From assembly GCF_002973595.1 (NCBI RefSeq), contig NZ_PVEO01000005.1:186001-250000 (forward strand): a DNA stretch of 64,000 nucleotides, written 5' to 3'. This DNA is from Jejuia pallidilutea (GTDB taxonomy: Bacteria; Bacteroidota; Bacteroidia; Flavobacteriales; Flavobacteriaceae). Below are positions 35,672-46,041 of the stretch, piece after piece. The notes under the pieces were generated by a model. The model was not told the origin of the DNA. It did no database searches and saw only the letters and a program-made list of their open reading frames with translations. Made by a program: the position numbers and the translations under genes. How positions within the stretch are numbered: the first letter of the stretch is position 1; each line of letters begins with the position of its first letter.

Positions 35672-37405
35672 CTAACTTAATCTTATATCTGAAACAGACG
35701 CTCCTGAAGGAATCATGGGGAAAACATTATCTTCTTTCTCGACACATACTTCAAGAAAGTAAGATGATTTAGATGCCATCATTTCCTTAACAGCATCGGC
35801 CAATTCTTCTCTTTTAGTTACACGCTTACCATTAATACTGTAGCCCTTTGCAATGGTTACAAAATCTGGGTTCGTCATTTCGGTAGACGCATATCGTTTG
35901 TCAAAAAATAGTTGTTGCCATTGTCGTACCATTCCTAAAAATTCATTATTCAACACCACAATTTTTACAGCTGCTTTTTGTTGGAAAATAGTACCTAGTT
36001 CCTGAATATTCATTTGGTATCCGCCATCTCCAATAATAGCAACCACTTCGCGATGCGGTTCTGCCATTTTAGCGCCAATGGCCGCTGGTAGGGCAAACCC
36101 CATAGTGCCCAAACCACCAGAAGTAATATTACTTTTAGATTGGTTAAACTTGGCGTAGCGACAGGCAATCATTTGGTGCTGCCCTACATCGGAAACTATT
36201 GCGGCATCCCCGTTACTGTAAATGTTTATTTCCTTTAAAACCTCACCCATGGTTAAGCCTTCCTTTTCTGGTAATAAATCGTTTTTAATAACGGCGTTAT
36301 ACTCAATCTCATACAAATCTTTAAACTCTTGGTGCCATGCTTTATGGGAATTCTCTTTTAATTCTGAAAGTAACATTGCTAAACTATCTTTAGAATCTCC
36401 CAACACAGCAATATGTACCTTTACGTTTTTATTAATCTCGGCAGGATCTATATCGAAATGAATAATTTTGGCTTGTTTTGCATAGGTATCTAAGCTCCCT
36501 GTAACACGATCGTCAAAACGCATCCCTATGGCAATTAACACATCGCACTCGTTCGTTAATTTATTTGGCGCATAATTACCGTGCATACCTACCATACCTA
36601 CGTTTAAAGGATGTGATGTTGGAATTGCGGAAGCCCCTAAAATTGTCCACGCAGCAGGCACTCCAGACTTTTCTACAACGGCCTTTAATTCTTCTTCGGC
36701 CTTTCCTAAAATTACACCTTGCCCCCAAACAATTAGGGGTTTTTTTGCATTATTTATTAATGCTGCAGCAGCTTTAACTTGGTTAATATCTGTTTTGGGA
36801 ATAGGCTTATAGCTTCTTACGCCAGTACATTTTTCGTATTTAAAATCGAATTCCTCAAACTGGGCGTCTTTAGTTATATCGATAAGCACAGGCCCTGGTC
36901 GTCCACTTTTGGCAATATAAAATGCCTTGGCTATAGCTTCTGGAATTTCTGATGCTTTGGTTACCTGCACATTCCATTTTGTAACCGGTGTAGAAATCCC
37001 AACAATATCGGTTTCCTGAAACGCGTCTGTTCCTAACAAATGGGAAGGCACTTGCCCTGTAATACAAACTATAGGTGTTGAATCTATTTGCGCATCGGCA
37101 ATTCCAGTAATTAAATTTGTTGCTCCAGGACCAGATGTAGCCATAGCCACACCAACTCTTCCTGAGATTCTTGCATAACCTTGTGCTGCATGGGCAGCGC
37201 CTTGTTCATGGCGGGTTAGTACATGGTGAATTTTATCGCGGTATTTAAACAACTCATCGTACACAGGCATAATAGCACCTCCTGGATACCCATAAAGTAT
37301 ATCTACACCTTCTGCAATTAGGCATCTTATAATAGCTTCGCTACCAGAAATACGTTCTGTTTTCACCGCTTTGTTTACTTCTTTTTTTATTGTTTCTGTA
37401 TTCAT
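35672..37405 (-). CDS. ilvB: Acetolactate synthase large subunit
   Basis: 577 residues from the ATG at 37405; a GTG nine bases upstream is the alternative. A ThDP enzyme with the catalytic glutamate in RHEQGAAHAAQGYAR, the GDGGYQMNIQELGT ThDP-binding motif and the FAD domain in the middle. It makes acetolactate or acetohydroxybutyrate, the first common step of branched-chain amino acid synthesis. It is downstream of ilvD and partnered by ilvN. Confidence 0.95.
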   Translation of the reverse strand: MNTETIKKEVNKAVKTERISGSEAIIRCLIAEGVDILYGYPGGAIMPVYDELFKYRDKIHHVLTRHEQGAAHAAQGYARISGRVGVAMATSGPGATNLITGIADAQIDSTPIVCITGQVPSHLLGTDAFQETDIVGISTPVTKWNVQVTKASEIPEAIAKAFYIAKSGRPGPVLIDITKDAQFEEFDFKYEKCTGVRSYKPIPKTDINQVKAAAALINNAKKPLIVWGQGVILGKAEEELKAVVEKSGVPAAWTILGASAIPTSHPLNVGMVGMHGNYAPNKLTNECDVLIAIGMRFDDRVTGSLDTYAKQAKIIHFDIDPAEINKNVKVHIAVLGDSKDSLAMLLSELKENSHKAWHQEFKDLYEIEYNAVIKNDLLPEKEGLTMGEVLKEINIYSNGDAAIVSDVGQHQMIACRYAKFNQSKSNITSGGLGTMGFALPAAIGAKMAEPHREVVAIIGDGGYQMNIQELGTIFQQKAAVKIVVLNNEFLGMVRQWQQLFFDKRYASTEMTNPDFVTIAKGYSINGKRVTKREELADAVKEMMASKSSYFLEVCVEKEDNVFPMIPSGASVSDIRLS

Positions 37406-37476
37406 AATTCTCACCTTCTATTAATGAGATTCCCTTGTGCATTAAAAAATTAACACATATTGGGAATGACAAATTT

Positions 37477-39156
37477 TTACAAGTCGGTAACACAACCTTT
37501 AGAGGCTGATGCTACAGACTTTGCATACTTATATAATATTCCTTTTTTGTGCTTTAATTCTGGAGCAACCCATTCCGATTTTCTTTTAGCCAATTCCTCT
37601 TCAGAAATCAACACGTTTATAGAGTTGTCTTCGGCACTAATTCTTATTTTATCTCCAGTTTTTACCAAACCAATGGCACCTCCTGTTTGTGCTTCTGGTG
37701 TAATATGCCCAACTACAAAGCCGTGGGTTCCACCAGAGAAACGTCCGTCGGTGATTAAAGCTACAGATTTACCTAAGCCTGCACCCATAATTAACGATGT
37801 TGGCTTTAACATTTCTGGCATACCAGGACCTCCTTTTGGACCTACGTATCGAATGACGACTACATCACCCCGTTCTACTTCTCCATTAGATATTCCTGTG
37901 TTTGCCGCTTGTTCGCCATCATACACAACAGCTTTTCCTTCAAATAGTAAACCTTCATTACCCGATATTTTTGCCACAGCACCTTCTTCGGCTAAATTTC
38001 CATAAAGAATTTGTAGGTTTCCAGAAGATTTTAAAGCGTTTTCTTTTTGGTAAACAATATCTTGCTCTTCAAACTCAATGGCTTCAACATTGGCTAAATT
38101 TTCAGCTAAGGTTTTTCCTGTAACCGTTATACAGTCGCCATGTAAATACCCATTTTCTAATAAATACTTCATAATTGCAGGAATGCCACCAATACCATGA
38201 ACATCTTCCATTAGGTATTTCCCACTTGGTTTTAAATCGCCAATTAAGGGCGTTTTATCGCTTACACGTTGAAAATCCTCAAGGGTAAAATCAATATCAG
38301 CAGCATGCGCTATAGCTAAAAAGTGCAAAACAGCGTTTGTAGAACCGCCTAAGGCGTTCACTAAGGTAACAGCATTTTCAATAGATTTTTTAGAAATAAT
38401 ATCTAAAGGCTTTAAATCTATTTCCAATAAATGCTTAATTGCTCTTGCGTAGCGCTCCGCTTCCGATAATTTATTTGGGTTTTCTGCAGGAATAGAGGAG
38501 TTATAAGGTAATGCAAACCCCATACACTCTATGGCCGAAGCCATAGTATTTGCAGTATACATACCGCCACAAGCTCCTGCGCCAGGAATGGCCTTTTTTA
38601 TAATTTCTTTATATTCCTCTTCATCAATTTCACCTGCTACCTTTTGGCCTAAGGCTTCGAAAGCCGATACTATATTTAGTTTTTTTCCTTTGTAGGATCC
38701 AGAAGCAGTAGAACCACCATACATCATTATGGACGGACGGTTTAAACGCAACATAGAAATTATTGACCCTGGCATATTTTTATCGCAGCCCACAATAGCA
38801 ATTAATGCGTCGTAACTTTGTGCATTCATAACAGTTTCGATAGAATCGGCAATAATATCACGCGACACTAACGAATAATTCATACCCGATGTGCCCATAG
38901 AAATACCGTCACTAACACCAATAGTATTAAACCCTAACCCTACTAAACCAGCAATATTGCATTCTATTTTAACCTCATCTTTCAATCCGTTTAAATGCAT
39001 GTTACATGGGTTGCCATCGTAACCCGTACTGGCTATTCCCACTTGTGCTTTTTGCATATCTTCATCAGTTAAACCTGCTGCATACAACATGGCTTGCGAT
39101 GCTGGTTGAGATTCATCTTGCGTTAGTCTTTTACTATATTTATTGATTTCTTTCAT
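37477..39156 (-). CDS. ilvD: Dihydroxy-acid dehydratase
   Basis: 559 residues. Iron-sulfur ligands are in [10 protein letters not shown] and [12 protein letters not shown], with the [12 protein letters not shown] and DGRFSGG segments of the C-terminal half. It dehydrates dihydroxy acids to the keto acids of valine and isoleucine. First gene of the ilv operon, divergent from metK across 626 bp. ilvA is not part of this operon. Confidence 0.95.
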   Translation of the reverse strand: MKEINKYSKRLTQDESQPASQAMLYAAGLTDEDMQKAQVGIASTGYDGNPCNMHLNGLKDEVKIECNIAGLVGLGFNTIGVSDGISMGTSGMNYSLVSRDIIADSIETVMNAQSYDALIAIVGCDKNMPGSIISMLRLNRPSIMMYGGSTASGSYKGKKLNIVSAFEALGQKVAGEIDEEEYKEIIKKAIPGAGACGGMYTANTMASAIECMGFALPYNSSIPAENPNKLSEAERYARAIKHLLEIDLKPLDIISKKSIENAVTLVNALGGSTNAVLHFLAIAHAADIDFTLEDFQRVSDKTPLIGDLKPSGKYLMEDVHGIGGIPAIMKYLLENGYLHGDCITVTGKTLAENLANVEAIEFEEQDIVYQKENALKSSGNLQILYGNLAEEGAVAKISGNEGLLFEGKAVVYDGEQAANTGISNGEVERGDVVVIRYVGPKGGPGMPEMLKPTSLIMGAGLGKSVALITDGRFSGGTHGFVVGHITPEAQTGGAIGLVKTGDKIRISAEDNSINVLISEEELAKRKSEWVAPELKHKKGILYKYAKSVASASKGCVTDL

Positions 39157-39609
39157 TTTTAATAAAAATAATTTTGGCTTTTGGTTAATTTTCTTAAAAA
39201 CTCTTGGGCTACTTTAAGAAATTTAATACTAATCTTCAATTTCAAGTAACGAAAATAATTCTTTATGGCATTTTTGTACTTCTACCTTAAAAAAAGGGGT
39301 TAAACTCACTACACTAATTATTAAACTAAATACTTATATTTCAGATGTTTAATACAAATATTTTATGACGTTCAAATGAAAAAAAACTCGTAAAAAAATC
39401 TCTTGGTTTTAAATGGAAAGTATAAATACAATTTTAAGTGCTAAAACAGAGTTGCTGTTAACGTAAAACAATCATACTATTACCAACAGAAACACCTCTT
39501 AAAAACTTACTTATTTGTTTGAATACACCAAATATTTACAATTAAAATAAGCTGGCCAATTTTTTGAATGAAATATTTAAAATTACAATACGGTTTTCTT
39601 TTATTTTTT
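39157..39609. other. Gene-free stretch between ilvD and the metK leader
   Basis: AT-rich. A minus-strand frame (39333-39229) is open for 34 codons and rich in Val/Leu/Ile but lacks an ATG, so it is not called. AATATTTG on the minus strand near 39360 resembles a -7 box for ilvD but has no good -33 partner. Nothing else is recognised. Confidence 0.4.
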
Positions 39610-39617
39610 TACTTTTG
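39610..39617 (+). promoter_or_regulatory. Perfect -7 box before the SAM-II-like leader of metK
   Basis: tacttttg is an exact TAnnTTTG, placing the transcription start a few bases before the aptamer at 39632. No clean TTTG lies at -33. Confidence 0.5.
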
Positions 39618-39631
39618 CGCTTTATAAATCG

Positions 39632-39735
39632 TAGAGGAAAGATTTGACTGATTGCAACCTCTCTCAGCATCGAAAAAAATCGATATTGAGATCCTAAACT
39701 AAGTTTAGGATTTAAAAATGCTAAAGGCAGTGTAA
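39632..39735 (+). ncRNA. SAM-II-like riboswitch upstream of metK
   Basis: The conserved SAM-II blocks appear in order: helix P1 agagg (39633-39637) with cctct (39658-39662), loop containing gatttg (39641-39646) and attgcaacc, then tgctaaag (39719-39726). The pseudoknot is possible between actg (39647-39650) and cagt (39728-39731). Between P1 and tgctaaag lie two extra hairpins: one closed by ctca/tgag (39663-39690) and one perfect 9-bp stem atcctaaac/gtttaggat (39691-39711). The SAM-II core normally has a much shorter linker here. Binding of SAM should lower metK expression. Confidence 0.75.
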
Positions 39736-39753
39736 ACTCCTGAGACGTTTCTC

Positions 39754-39763
39754 GTCAAATCTT
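39754..39763 (+). promoter_or_regulatory. Anti-aptamer sequence in the metK leader
   Basis: gtcaaatctt is exactly complementary over 10 bases to aagatttgac (39639-39648), the conserved core loop of the riboswitch. Pairing would destroy the ligand-binding fold, so it may be the switching strand. It lies 20 nt before the metK ATG. Confidence 0.5.
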
Positions 39764-39782
39764 ACCTTTTAAACATAACAAT

Positions 39783-41036
39783 ATGCCATATTTATTTACT
39801 TCGGAAAGTGTTTCTGAAGGCCACCCAGATAAAGTAGCAGACCAAATAAGTGATGCTTTAATTGATAATTTTTTAGCTTTTGATGTTGACTCTAAAGTAG
39901 CTTGCGAAACGCTTGTTACTACAGGGCAAGTGGTACTTGCCGGCGAGGTTAAGTCTAACACGTATTTAGACGTTCAAAAAATTGCGAGAGATACCATAAA
40001 CAAAATAGGCTATACCAAAGGAGAATATATGTTTGATGGTAATTCCTGTGGGGTGTTTTCTGCCATACACGAACAATCTGAAGACATTAACCAAGGTGTA
40101 GATCGTGGCAGTAAGGAAGACCAAGGTGCTGGAGACCAAGGGATGATGTTTGGTTACGCCACCAACGAAACCGAGAACTACATGCCTTTGGCTTTAGATT
40201 TGTCGCACCGTATTCTAATAGAACTTGCTGCTTTAAGGCGCGAAAATAAAGATATCACCTATTTAAGGCCAGACTCTAAAAGTCAAGTAACCATAGAATA
40301 TAGTAACGATAATGTACCAAAACGCATTGATGCTATTGTAGTGTCTACACAACACGATGAGTTTGCCGATGATGATACCATGTTGGCAAAAATTAGAAAA
40401 GATATTGTAGAGATTTTAATACCGCGTGTGGTTGCTAAATTACCAGAACAGATTAAAAAATTATTTAACAACGCCATTACTTACCATATTAACCCAACTG
40501 GAAAATTTGTAATTGGTGGCCCACATGGCGATACTGGTTTAACGGGACGAAAAATTATAGTAGACACTTACGGTGGTAAAGGCGCGCATGGTGGTGGAGC
40601 TTTTTCTGGAAAAGACCCTAGTAAGGTAGATAGAAGTGCTGCTTATGCTACACGCCATATTGCCAAAAACCTAGTTGCTGCCGGTGTTGCCGATGAAGTT
40701 TTGGTACAGGTAAGTTACGCCATTGGTGTTGTAGAACCTATGGGTATTTTTATAGACACTTATGGCACATCTAAAATTAATTTAAGCGATGGGGAAATTG
40801 CCAAAAAAGTGGAAGAAATTTTCGATATGCGTCCTTATGCTATAGAAGAACGCTTAAAACTACGTGCGCCCATGTATAGCGAAACAGCTGCTTACGGGCA
40901 TATGGGGCGTACCAACAGAACAGTTACTAAAACATTTACGCAGCCTAATGGCGAAAGTATAACACTAGATGTAGAGTTATTTACTTGGGAAAAGCTAGAT
41001 TATGTAGATAAAGTAAAGACTGTTTTTGGGTTGTAA
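39783..41036 (+). CDS. metK: S-adenosylmethionine synthetase
   Basis: 417 residues. [17 protein letters not shown] (8-24) is the ATP/methionine-binding signature, [13 protein letters not shown] and [15 protein letters not shown] are the other two. It makes SAM from methionine and ATP. The leader carries a SAM-II-like aptamer, giving feedback by its own product. Monocistronic, closed by a strong terminator. Confidence 0.97.
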   Translation: MPYLFTSESVSEGHPDKVADQISDALIDNFLAFDVDSKVACETLVTTGQVVLAGEVKSNTYLDVQKIARDTINKIGYTKGEYMFDGNSCGVFSAIHEQSEDINQGVDRGSKEDQGAGDQGMMFGYATNETENYMPLALDLSHRILIELAALRRENKDITYLRPDSKSQVTIEYSNDNVPKRIDAIVVSTQHDEFADDDTMLAKIRKDIVEILIPRVVAKLPEQIKKLFNNAITYHINPTGKFVIGGPHGDTGLTGRKIIVDTYGGKGAHGGGAFSGKDPSKVDRSAAYATRHIAKNLVAAGVADEVLVQVSYAIGVVEPMGIFIDTYGTSKINLSDGEIAKKVEEIFDMRPYAIEERLKLRAPMYSETAAYGHMGRTNRTVTKTFTQPNGESITLDVELFTWEKLDYVDKVKTVFGL

Positions 41037-41054
41037 AACAACTGATGCTATTCT

Positions 41055-41087
41055 AAAAAAGACTACTGTGCAAGTGGTCTTTTTTTT
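41055..41087 (+). terminator. Rho-independent terminator after metK
   Basis: aaaaaagactact (41055-41067) pairs with agtggtctttttt (41073-41085) with one G-T pair and a 5-nt loop, ending in a T run. Confidence 0.9.
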
Positions 41088-41190
41088 GCTATAAACTTAT
41101 CTCTATAATAATTTTTTCCTAATTTCATTTGACAATCAATAAAGTCTATTGAAACGAAACGGAACTTCATTTTAACATCAACCACACCCC

Positions 41191-43896
41191 CTAAATCTCA
41201 TACCGCAGCCTAAACGTTACAAATCGAGGTTGTATAAAGTATTCTGAAGCAAAAACCGAAACGTTGTTATTGCCATTTTGCACTTGCGATTTGGTATTTA
41301 ACAAGTTGGTGGTTTTAATTTCGTATTCCCATTTAGCATCTCTGTCTTTTCTGTAAGATAACGAGGCATTCCAAATTTCAAACTCCTGTGGCGAACCATT
41401 GGGGTTGCTTTGTCGGTTATACGAATAATCGGTTAAGAATGTAAACTTCTTCCAGATGTAGGCATCAAACCGCACTGATGGTGCATTTGTGGTAAACTTG
41501 GTACTTCTGCCCCCTTGTTGGTTATCGTTTACAGCATACCGGTAGGCTACCCTAACATTTGGCGCTTCTCTAAAATTAGTTCGTAATTCTGGTGTATAGG
41601 TTTGCTGAAAACTTTCGTTAACAGAGCGGTCGCCTTGTATAAATTGGTTAAACTTACTATAGTTAAAACGTGTGTTTAACGTAGCCCTAATTTTACCAAA
41701 GGTACGCTGTACTCGCCCAAAGGCCGTAACACTTTCGTCTGTAAAGCCAGAATTAAAAAAGGTATTGGTACGCACCACACTTTCAAAATTAGACAGCGAA
41801 CGTATTTGGTCTATAGCGTTACTATAAGTAACTGATGCAAAAACGTTTGTGTAATTAAACAGATTAAAACTTCTGTAGAACAAACTAATATTGTTAGTAA
41901 GTGCATTTTGTAATTCTGGATTCCCTATTTGTATACTGTTAAAGTTATTAAGCACAATACCGCTTGCCAATCGTGTAACATCTGTAAATTGGTTTTGCAT
42001 GCTGTATCGTAATGTTAAACTCTCGCTCTTTTTAAACTGAATACGGGTTTCAAAACTTGGCAGTACCAAAGAAAAATTATCTTGAACATTAGTTCCAAAT
42101 TGCGTATTACCATACCTGTAGGCGTGTGCCGATAGCCCGGGCGTAAAAGTAAATATACCCGATTTTAAAGTGTATTTTACACCCAAATAATAATCGCTAA
42201 AATTGTATTGCGTGTCGTTAGTATCCAATCCATTATTGAAATTTGGTATGGGATCTAAGCTAGAATCGTCATCTAAAGTTTGGAATAAATTTGAATTAAA
42301 ATCTTGACGGCTCACAATTGCACCTAAAGTAAAATTGATGTTACTCTTATCGTTTAAAATATTCCAGTAATCTAACCTTGAATCTAATTGATTTGATTTA
42401 ACACGACGGTTCTGGTTAATGTTGTACCCTATCTGATCGGGATCTAACCCCAAGTTGTCTGCCACATTCTCGTAGCTTGCTTTATCTTCTAAAATGGCAT
42501 TATAAATAGGGTCTTCGTCTTGTAATAAATGTTGTACTTCTAAAGCGAAAATATTAGTTTCGTTTAATGTATAATAGTAGTTTAAATTTTGATTGATGCT
42601 GTATGGTGTATTCTCTTCCAACTGGTTGGTAGCACCAAGAACCGAAGATAACAAACTACGGTCTTGAGACTCTTTTGTAATGCGCCCCAGCACATCGTAA
42701 TCCATTTGATTATTAATATTTGGCTTATATCTAGCACTCAACTTTAACAAACCAATATCTGAGCGTTGTGTTGTCATTTGGTCTGTATCTTCATCAGGAA
42801 TTCCCAAATTGGGATTGGTATATTTTACCGAGCTTTTTTGACGAAGGTCTATACGGCTACTATTAAAAATTCCAAAACCACTAATATCTAAAGCTTTATT
42901 TGGCGAGTAGCTAAAATTACTAGCCGCTAGCTTATTTTCTATATCTTGCGCCCTATCGTTTTGGGTAGCCAAAAAGCCTAAATTGTTATTACCCAAACTT
43001 AAACTTGTACCGCTATCGCGATTTGGGCTTCTAAAACCTCCTCCAAAACCTTGCAAATCCCTTCTATTTAAGGCAGGTTCGCCTGTATTGTTTAAATCGC
43101 CTATAATATTTATGCTATACTTTGGGCTGTAATAAAACAATTTGGGTTGGACAATGTACAATTCATTTTCAGTAGAAGAACCACCACCAACGGTAACGTT
43201 ACCAAACCAAAAGTTCTTTTTGCCCTCTTTTAATTTAATGTTAATGGCGTAATTATCTTGATTGTTTGTTACACCACTTAGTTGTCCCACTTCGGCATAA
43301 TTTTTCAATACCTGAACCTTATCTACTGCATTGGAAGGTATGTTTTTTGTGGCCAGTTTTGTATCACCATCAAAAAAATCTTTACCATCTACCATAATTT
43401 TAGAGACCCGCTGTCCTTCCACTTCAATTTGTCCGTCATCATTGACCTCTACACCGGGAAGTTTTTCTAGAACATCTTCAAGCTTACGCTCTGTACCGTT
43501 TTTAAAAGAATCGGCATTGTATATTAAAGTATCGCCTTTTATGGTTACGGGCATTTCATAGGTAAGCTCTACAGTGTCTAGAGTATTATCGGTTATCATG
43601 GTAATATCCTTATCAATATTATCGCTTGTGGTTTCAATAATCTCTTCAAAAGTTTTCATGCCAATATAGCTTACCTGTAATTTATACTTGGCATTTTTGC
43701 TTAAAGAGAGCACATATTTACCTTTTTCATTGGTAATACCGTAAGACTCCATAGTATTAGTTTCTTGGTTTATGGCCATTACATTGGCCAATTCTAAGGG
43801 TGCACCAATGCTATCTTTAACAACACCTTGCAGTTTAACTTGTGCGTATGCTAATGTGGCTAATAAGGTAAATACTAGGGTTAGTTTTAGTTTCAT
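41191..43896 (-). CDS. Outer-membrane beta-barrel receptor with carboxypeptidase-like regulatory domain
   Basis: 901 residues. Signal peptide (1-18, ending AYA), then a carboxypeptidase-regulatory-like beta-sandwich (about 20-105: LQGVVKDSIGAPLELANV), a plug-like domain (about 110-220: LEDVLEKLPGVEVNDDGQI, VDGKDFFDGD) and a beta-barrel rich in aromatic residues, ending FRLRYEI with the C-terminal aromatic pattern of outer-membrane proteins. It belongs to the TonB-dependent-receptor-like OMP_b-brl_3 group; the substrate is unknown. No SusD partner follows. Two GLPGLI genes lie directly upstream on the same strand. Confidence 0.88.
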   Translation of the reverse strand: MKLKLTLVFTLLATLAYAQVKLQGVVKDSIGAPLELANVMAINQETNTMESYGITNEKGKYVLSLSKNAKYKLQVSYIGMKTFEEIIETTSDNIDKDITMITDNTLDTVELTYEMPVTIKGDTLIYNADSFKNGTERKLEDVLEKLPGVEVNDDGQIEVEGQRVSKIMVDGKDFFDGDTKLATKNIPSNAVDKVQVLKNYAEVGQLSGVTNNQDNYAINIKLKEGKKNFWFGNVTVGGGSSTENELYIVQPKLFYYSPKYSINIIGDLNNTGEPALNRRDLQGFGGGFRSPNRDSGTSLSLGNNNLGFLATQNDRAQDIENKLAASNFSYSPNKALDISGFGIFNSSRIDLRQKSSVKYTNPNLGIPDEDTDQMTTQRSDIGLLKLSARYKPNINNQMDYDVLGRITKESQDRSLLSSVLGATNQLEENTPYSINQNLNYYYTLNETNIFALEVQHLLQDEDPIYNAILEDKASYENVADNLGLDPDQIGYNINQNRRVKSNQLDSRLDYWNILNDKSNINFTLGAIVSRQDFNSNLFQTLDDDSSLDPIPNFNNGLDTNDTQYNFSDYYLGVKYTLKSGIFTFTPGLSAHAYRYGNTQFGTNVQDNFSLVLPSFETRIQFKKSESLTLRYSMQNQFTDVTRLASGIVLNNFNSIQIGNPELQNALTNNISLFYRSFNLFNYTNVFASVTYSNAIDQIRSLSNFESVVRTNTFFNSGFTDESVTAFGRVQRTFGKIRATLNTRFNYSKFNQFIQGDRSVNESFQQTYTPELRTNFREAPNVRVAYRYAVNDNQQGGRSTKFTTNAPSVRFDAYIWKKFTFLTDYSYNRQSNPNGSPQEFEIWNASLSYRKDRDAKWEYEIKTTNLLNTKSQVQNGNNNVSVFASEYFIQPRFVTFRLRYEI

Positions 43897-44040
43897 GTGT
43901 GTATTTTTTTCGATGCTAGAATGTTATATTTCCAATTTATATGAAATACACTCTACAAACCGATTGATTTTTAATCATTCATTTTAAACATGCTGAAAGA
44001 ATGATATTAAGATTGGTTTTATCTGTTATTAACTGATTTT

Positions 44041-44898
44041 TTATCGTCTGTCGCCGCCTCTTCCCCTTCTGAAGTTTTCCCTCATTTCCTGGAATTTGTT
44101 TGTAGCAATATCTACATATTCTGCTTTTGTAACCTCCTTGCCTTTTGAAGGTTGTTTTATAGTGTCTTTATCTTCTGGGTTTAATATTATTTTGGTACAC
44201 AAAATGGTAGTTTTATCTGTATTAATTTCTAAAATTAGCCCTGGTAGCCCATAATAATCGTTAGGACCGTGGTTAACTGGAATTCGCATGGTATACCAAG
44301 CGGTTACTACAACTTCTTTTTCTTCTGTAGGCGCTTCCACTGCCTCGTCAGTACTAGCTTCGTCTTCATTTCTATTTGAAGGCCTTCTAAAATTGCTCAT
44401 CTCAAAATCTTTCCAAGTTTTTGTGGCTGTAGCCTTAAAACAATCGTACCCTCCTATTTTCTTGGTTTCACCTGTCATTTTCCATTCTAATTCCGGTAAA
44501 TCTTCTTTCACTAAAAATAATTTGCCAAAAAGTTCGTGCTCTTTAAGCAATTGATTAGACTTAATATTTTTATATGTTACGCCATCTACCGCTCCAGACA
44601 TTATAACACTAAATCTACCACCACCACCTTGGGTTGGCGCTTCGAGCTTTTCATCTTGTTTGTAAAGCGATTCAGTTCTATTAAATGTTAAAACAAATGT
44701 TTTTTCAAACATGCTTTTTAGTCGCTCTTGCATACGCTTTTTTTGATCTTCAGACATATCTGGCCTTCCAAAATTGCTCATGTCTACAGAAGTTTTGGAC
44801 ATATAATAGGCCTTACCTTGAAAATCTTGAGCCTTTGTGGATATTGAAAAAAATAGAACTGTAATTAAAATTGAAAGTCGCGCAACTGATTTTAACAT
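44041..44898 (-). CDS. GLPGLI family protein (1)
   Basis: 285 residues with a signal peptide (1-23, ending STKAQ). The family-defining motif is present as GPNDYYGLPGLILEIN, preceded by EWKMTGETKKIGGYDCFKA and TAWYTMRIPV. It shares these blocks with the neighbouring protein at 45012, so the two are tandem paralogues. Function is unknown for the family; periplasmic location and association with outer-membrane receptors are typical. The C-terminus is Arg/Gly-rich. It lies 144 bp upstream of the receptor gene. Confidence 0.88.
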   Translation of the reverse strand: MLKSVARLSILITVLFFSISTKAQDFQGKAYYMSKTSVDMSNFGRPDMSEDQKKRMQERLKSMFEKTFVLTFNRTESLYKQDEKLEAPTQGGGGRFSVIMSGAVDGVTYKNIKSNQLLKEHELFGKLFLVKEDLPELEWKMTGETKKIGGYDCFKATATKTWKDFEMSNFRRPSNRNEDEASTDEAVEAPTEEKEVVVTAWYTMRIPVNHGPNDYYGLPGLILEINTDKTTILCTKIILNPEDKDTIKQPSKGKEVTKAEYVDIATNKFQEMRENFRRGRGGDRR

Positions 44899-45011
44899 AA
44901 TACGTGTGGTTTGCTTTATTTAAACGTTTAAACTGTAGACCTTAGACTATACCATTACGCAATGGTTTAAACCTTATTTCTTAAAACAATGTTAAAAAAA
45001 CACAGATGTCC

Positions 45012-45866
45012 TTAACGAGAATATCGTCTTCCCACACGATTATCACGAAACTCCTTCATTTTTTTAAAAATGATGGCTTTGTATTCTTTTTTGGTGACTT
45101 CTTGCCCCTTAGTTGGTGCTTCTACTTTTGTTTTTTCTTTTGGATTGATAACAATTTTAGAACACAAAATGGTTGTGGTCCCAATATTTATTTCTAAGAT
45201 TAGCCCAGGCAAGCCCCAAAACTCTGATGGTCCTTGGCTAACTGGCACCTGTGGCGTGTACCACGCTTCTACCTCTGTCATGGGTATTTCTTCTTTTTCT
45301 TTTAATGTGCCACCAGCCAATGCTGTATTTTCGTCATCTTTGTTAGTATCTTCTCGAAGTTGACTCCATGAAAACTCCCAAAACGACAATTCAGAATTTG
45401 GAATCATTGCCGTAGCTCTAAAGCACTGATAGTTGCCAATTTGCTTAGTTTCCGAACCCATTTTCCATTCAATATTTAATAATTCGTCTTTTACCAAAAA
45501 CTTTTTACCATAAAACTCTTGGTCTTGTATAAAAGCGTTTGTTTTTACGTTTTTATACTGCTCTCCGGGTGTAAAATTCTTTCCCCAAGAATCTGTTGCT
45601 CCCGATAATGCATCTAGTTTTTCATATTCATTAAAAACAGACGCTTCTTTATTAAAGGTTAGAATGTATGTTTTTTCTAATCTGTTTTTTAAACGTGCTG
45701 CAATTTGCTTTTTTTGGGCTTCGCTCATTTTTGCGCCCCAACGCCCTAAATCCATTTGAGCTTTGTAAACGTATTCTGCCCTACCTTGAAACTCTTGCGC
45801 ATGTACTGAAAACGGCACTAATAAGCTTAAACAAAAAAGAACTGTGGCAATGGTAAATGTCTTCAT
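45012..45866 (-). CDS. GLPGLI family protein (2)
   Basis: 284 residues from the ATG at 45866; a frame to 45902 would put 12 polar residues before the signal peptide. The signal ends SVHAQ. The motif GPSEFWGLPGLILEIN and EWKMGSETKQIGNYQCFRA are aligned with paralogue 1. A mid-region insert containing NKDDENTALAGGTLKEKEE differs between the two. Function unknown. Confidence 0.88.
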   Translation of the reverse strand: MKTFTIATVLFCLSLLVPFSVHAQEFQGRAEYVYKAQMDLGRWGAKMSEAQKKQIAARLKNRLEKTYILTFNKEASVFNEYEKLDALSGATDSWGKNFTPGEQYKNVKTNAFIQDQEFYGKKFLVKDELLNIEWKMGSETKQIGNYQCFRATAMIPNSELSFWEFSWSQLREDTNKDDENTALAGGTLKEKEEIPMTEVEAWYTPQVPVSQGPSEFWGLPGLILEINIGTTTILCSKIVINPKEKTKVEAPTKGQEVTKKEYKAIIFKKMKEFRDNRVGRRYSR

Positions 45867-45895
45867 GGTGAATGCTTTATAATTAATCTGTTTAA

Positions 45896-45903
45896 CAAAC
45901 ATA
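45896..45903 (-). promoter_or_regulatory. Perfect -7 box upstream of GLPGLI protein (2)
   Basis: The minus strand reads TATGTTTG, an exact TAnnTTTG, 29 bp before the ATG at 45866. It lies inside the longer frame that was rejected, supporting the start chosen. A TTTG lies 13 bp upstream, closer than usual. Confidence 0.45.
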
Positions 45904-46041
45904 CGTAAATATTAAACAAAAAATGTAATTATAACATATATCTAACATCTTTTTGATAAAAATTGAAACTAGTAACGCTCGTAGCCATGGTTAAAGTTAA
46001 TTGATTAAAAGTGGTTTGATTTTTGTACTTTTCAAACTGAA

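Noticed and set aside
39229-39333. Open minus-strand frame rich in Val/Leu/Ile before ilvD, as a possible branched-chain leader peptide
   Set aside because: It has no ATG, only internal GTG, and 34 open codons can occur by chance here; the Val/Leu/Ile excess is no more than AT-rich sequence gives.
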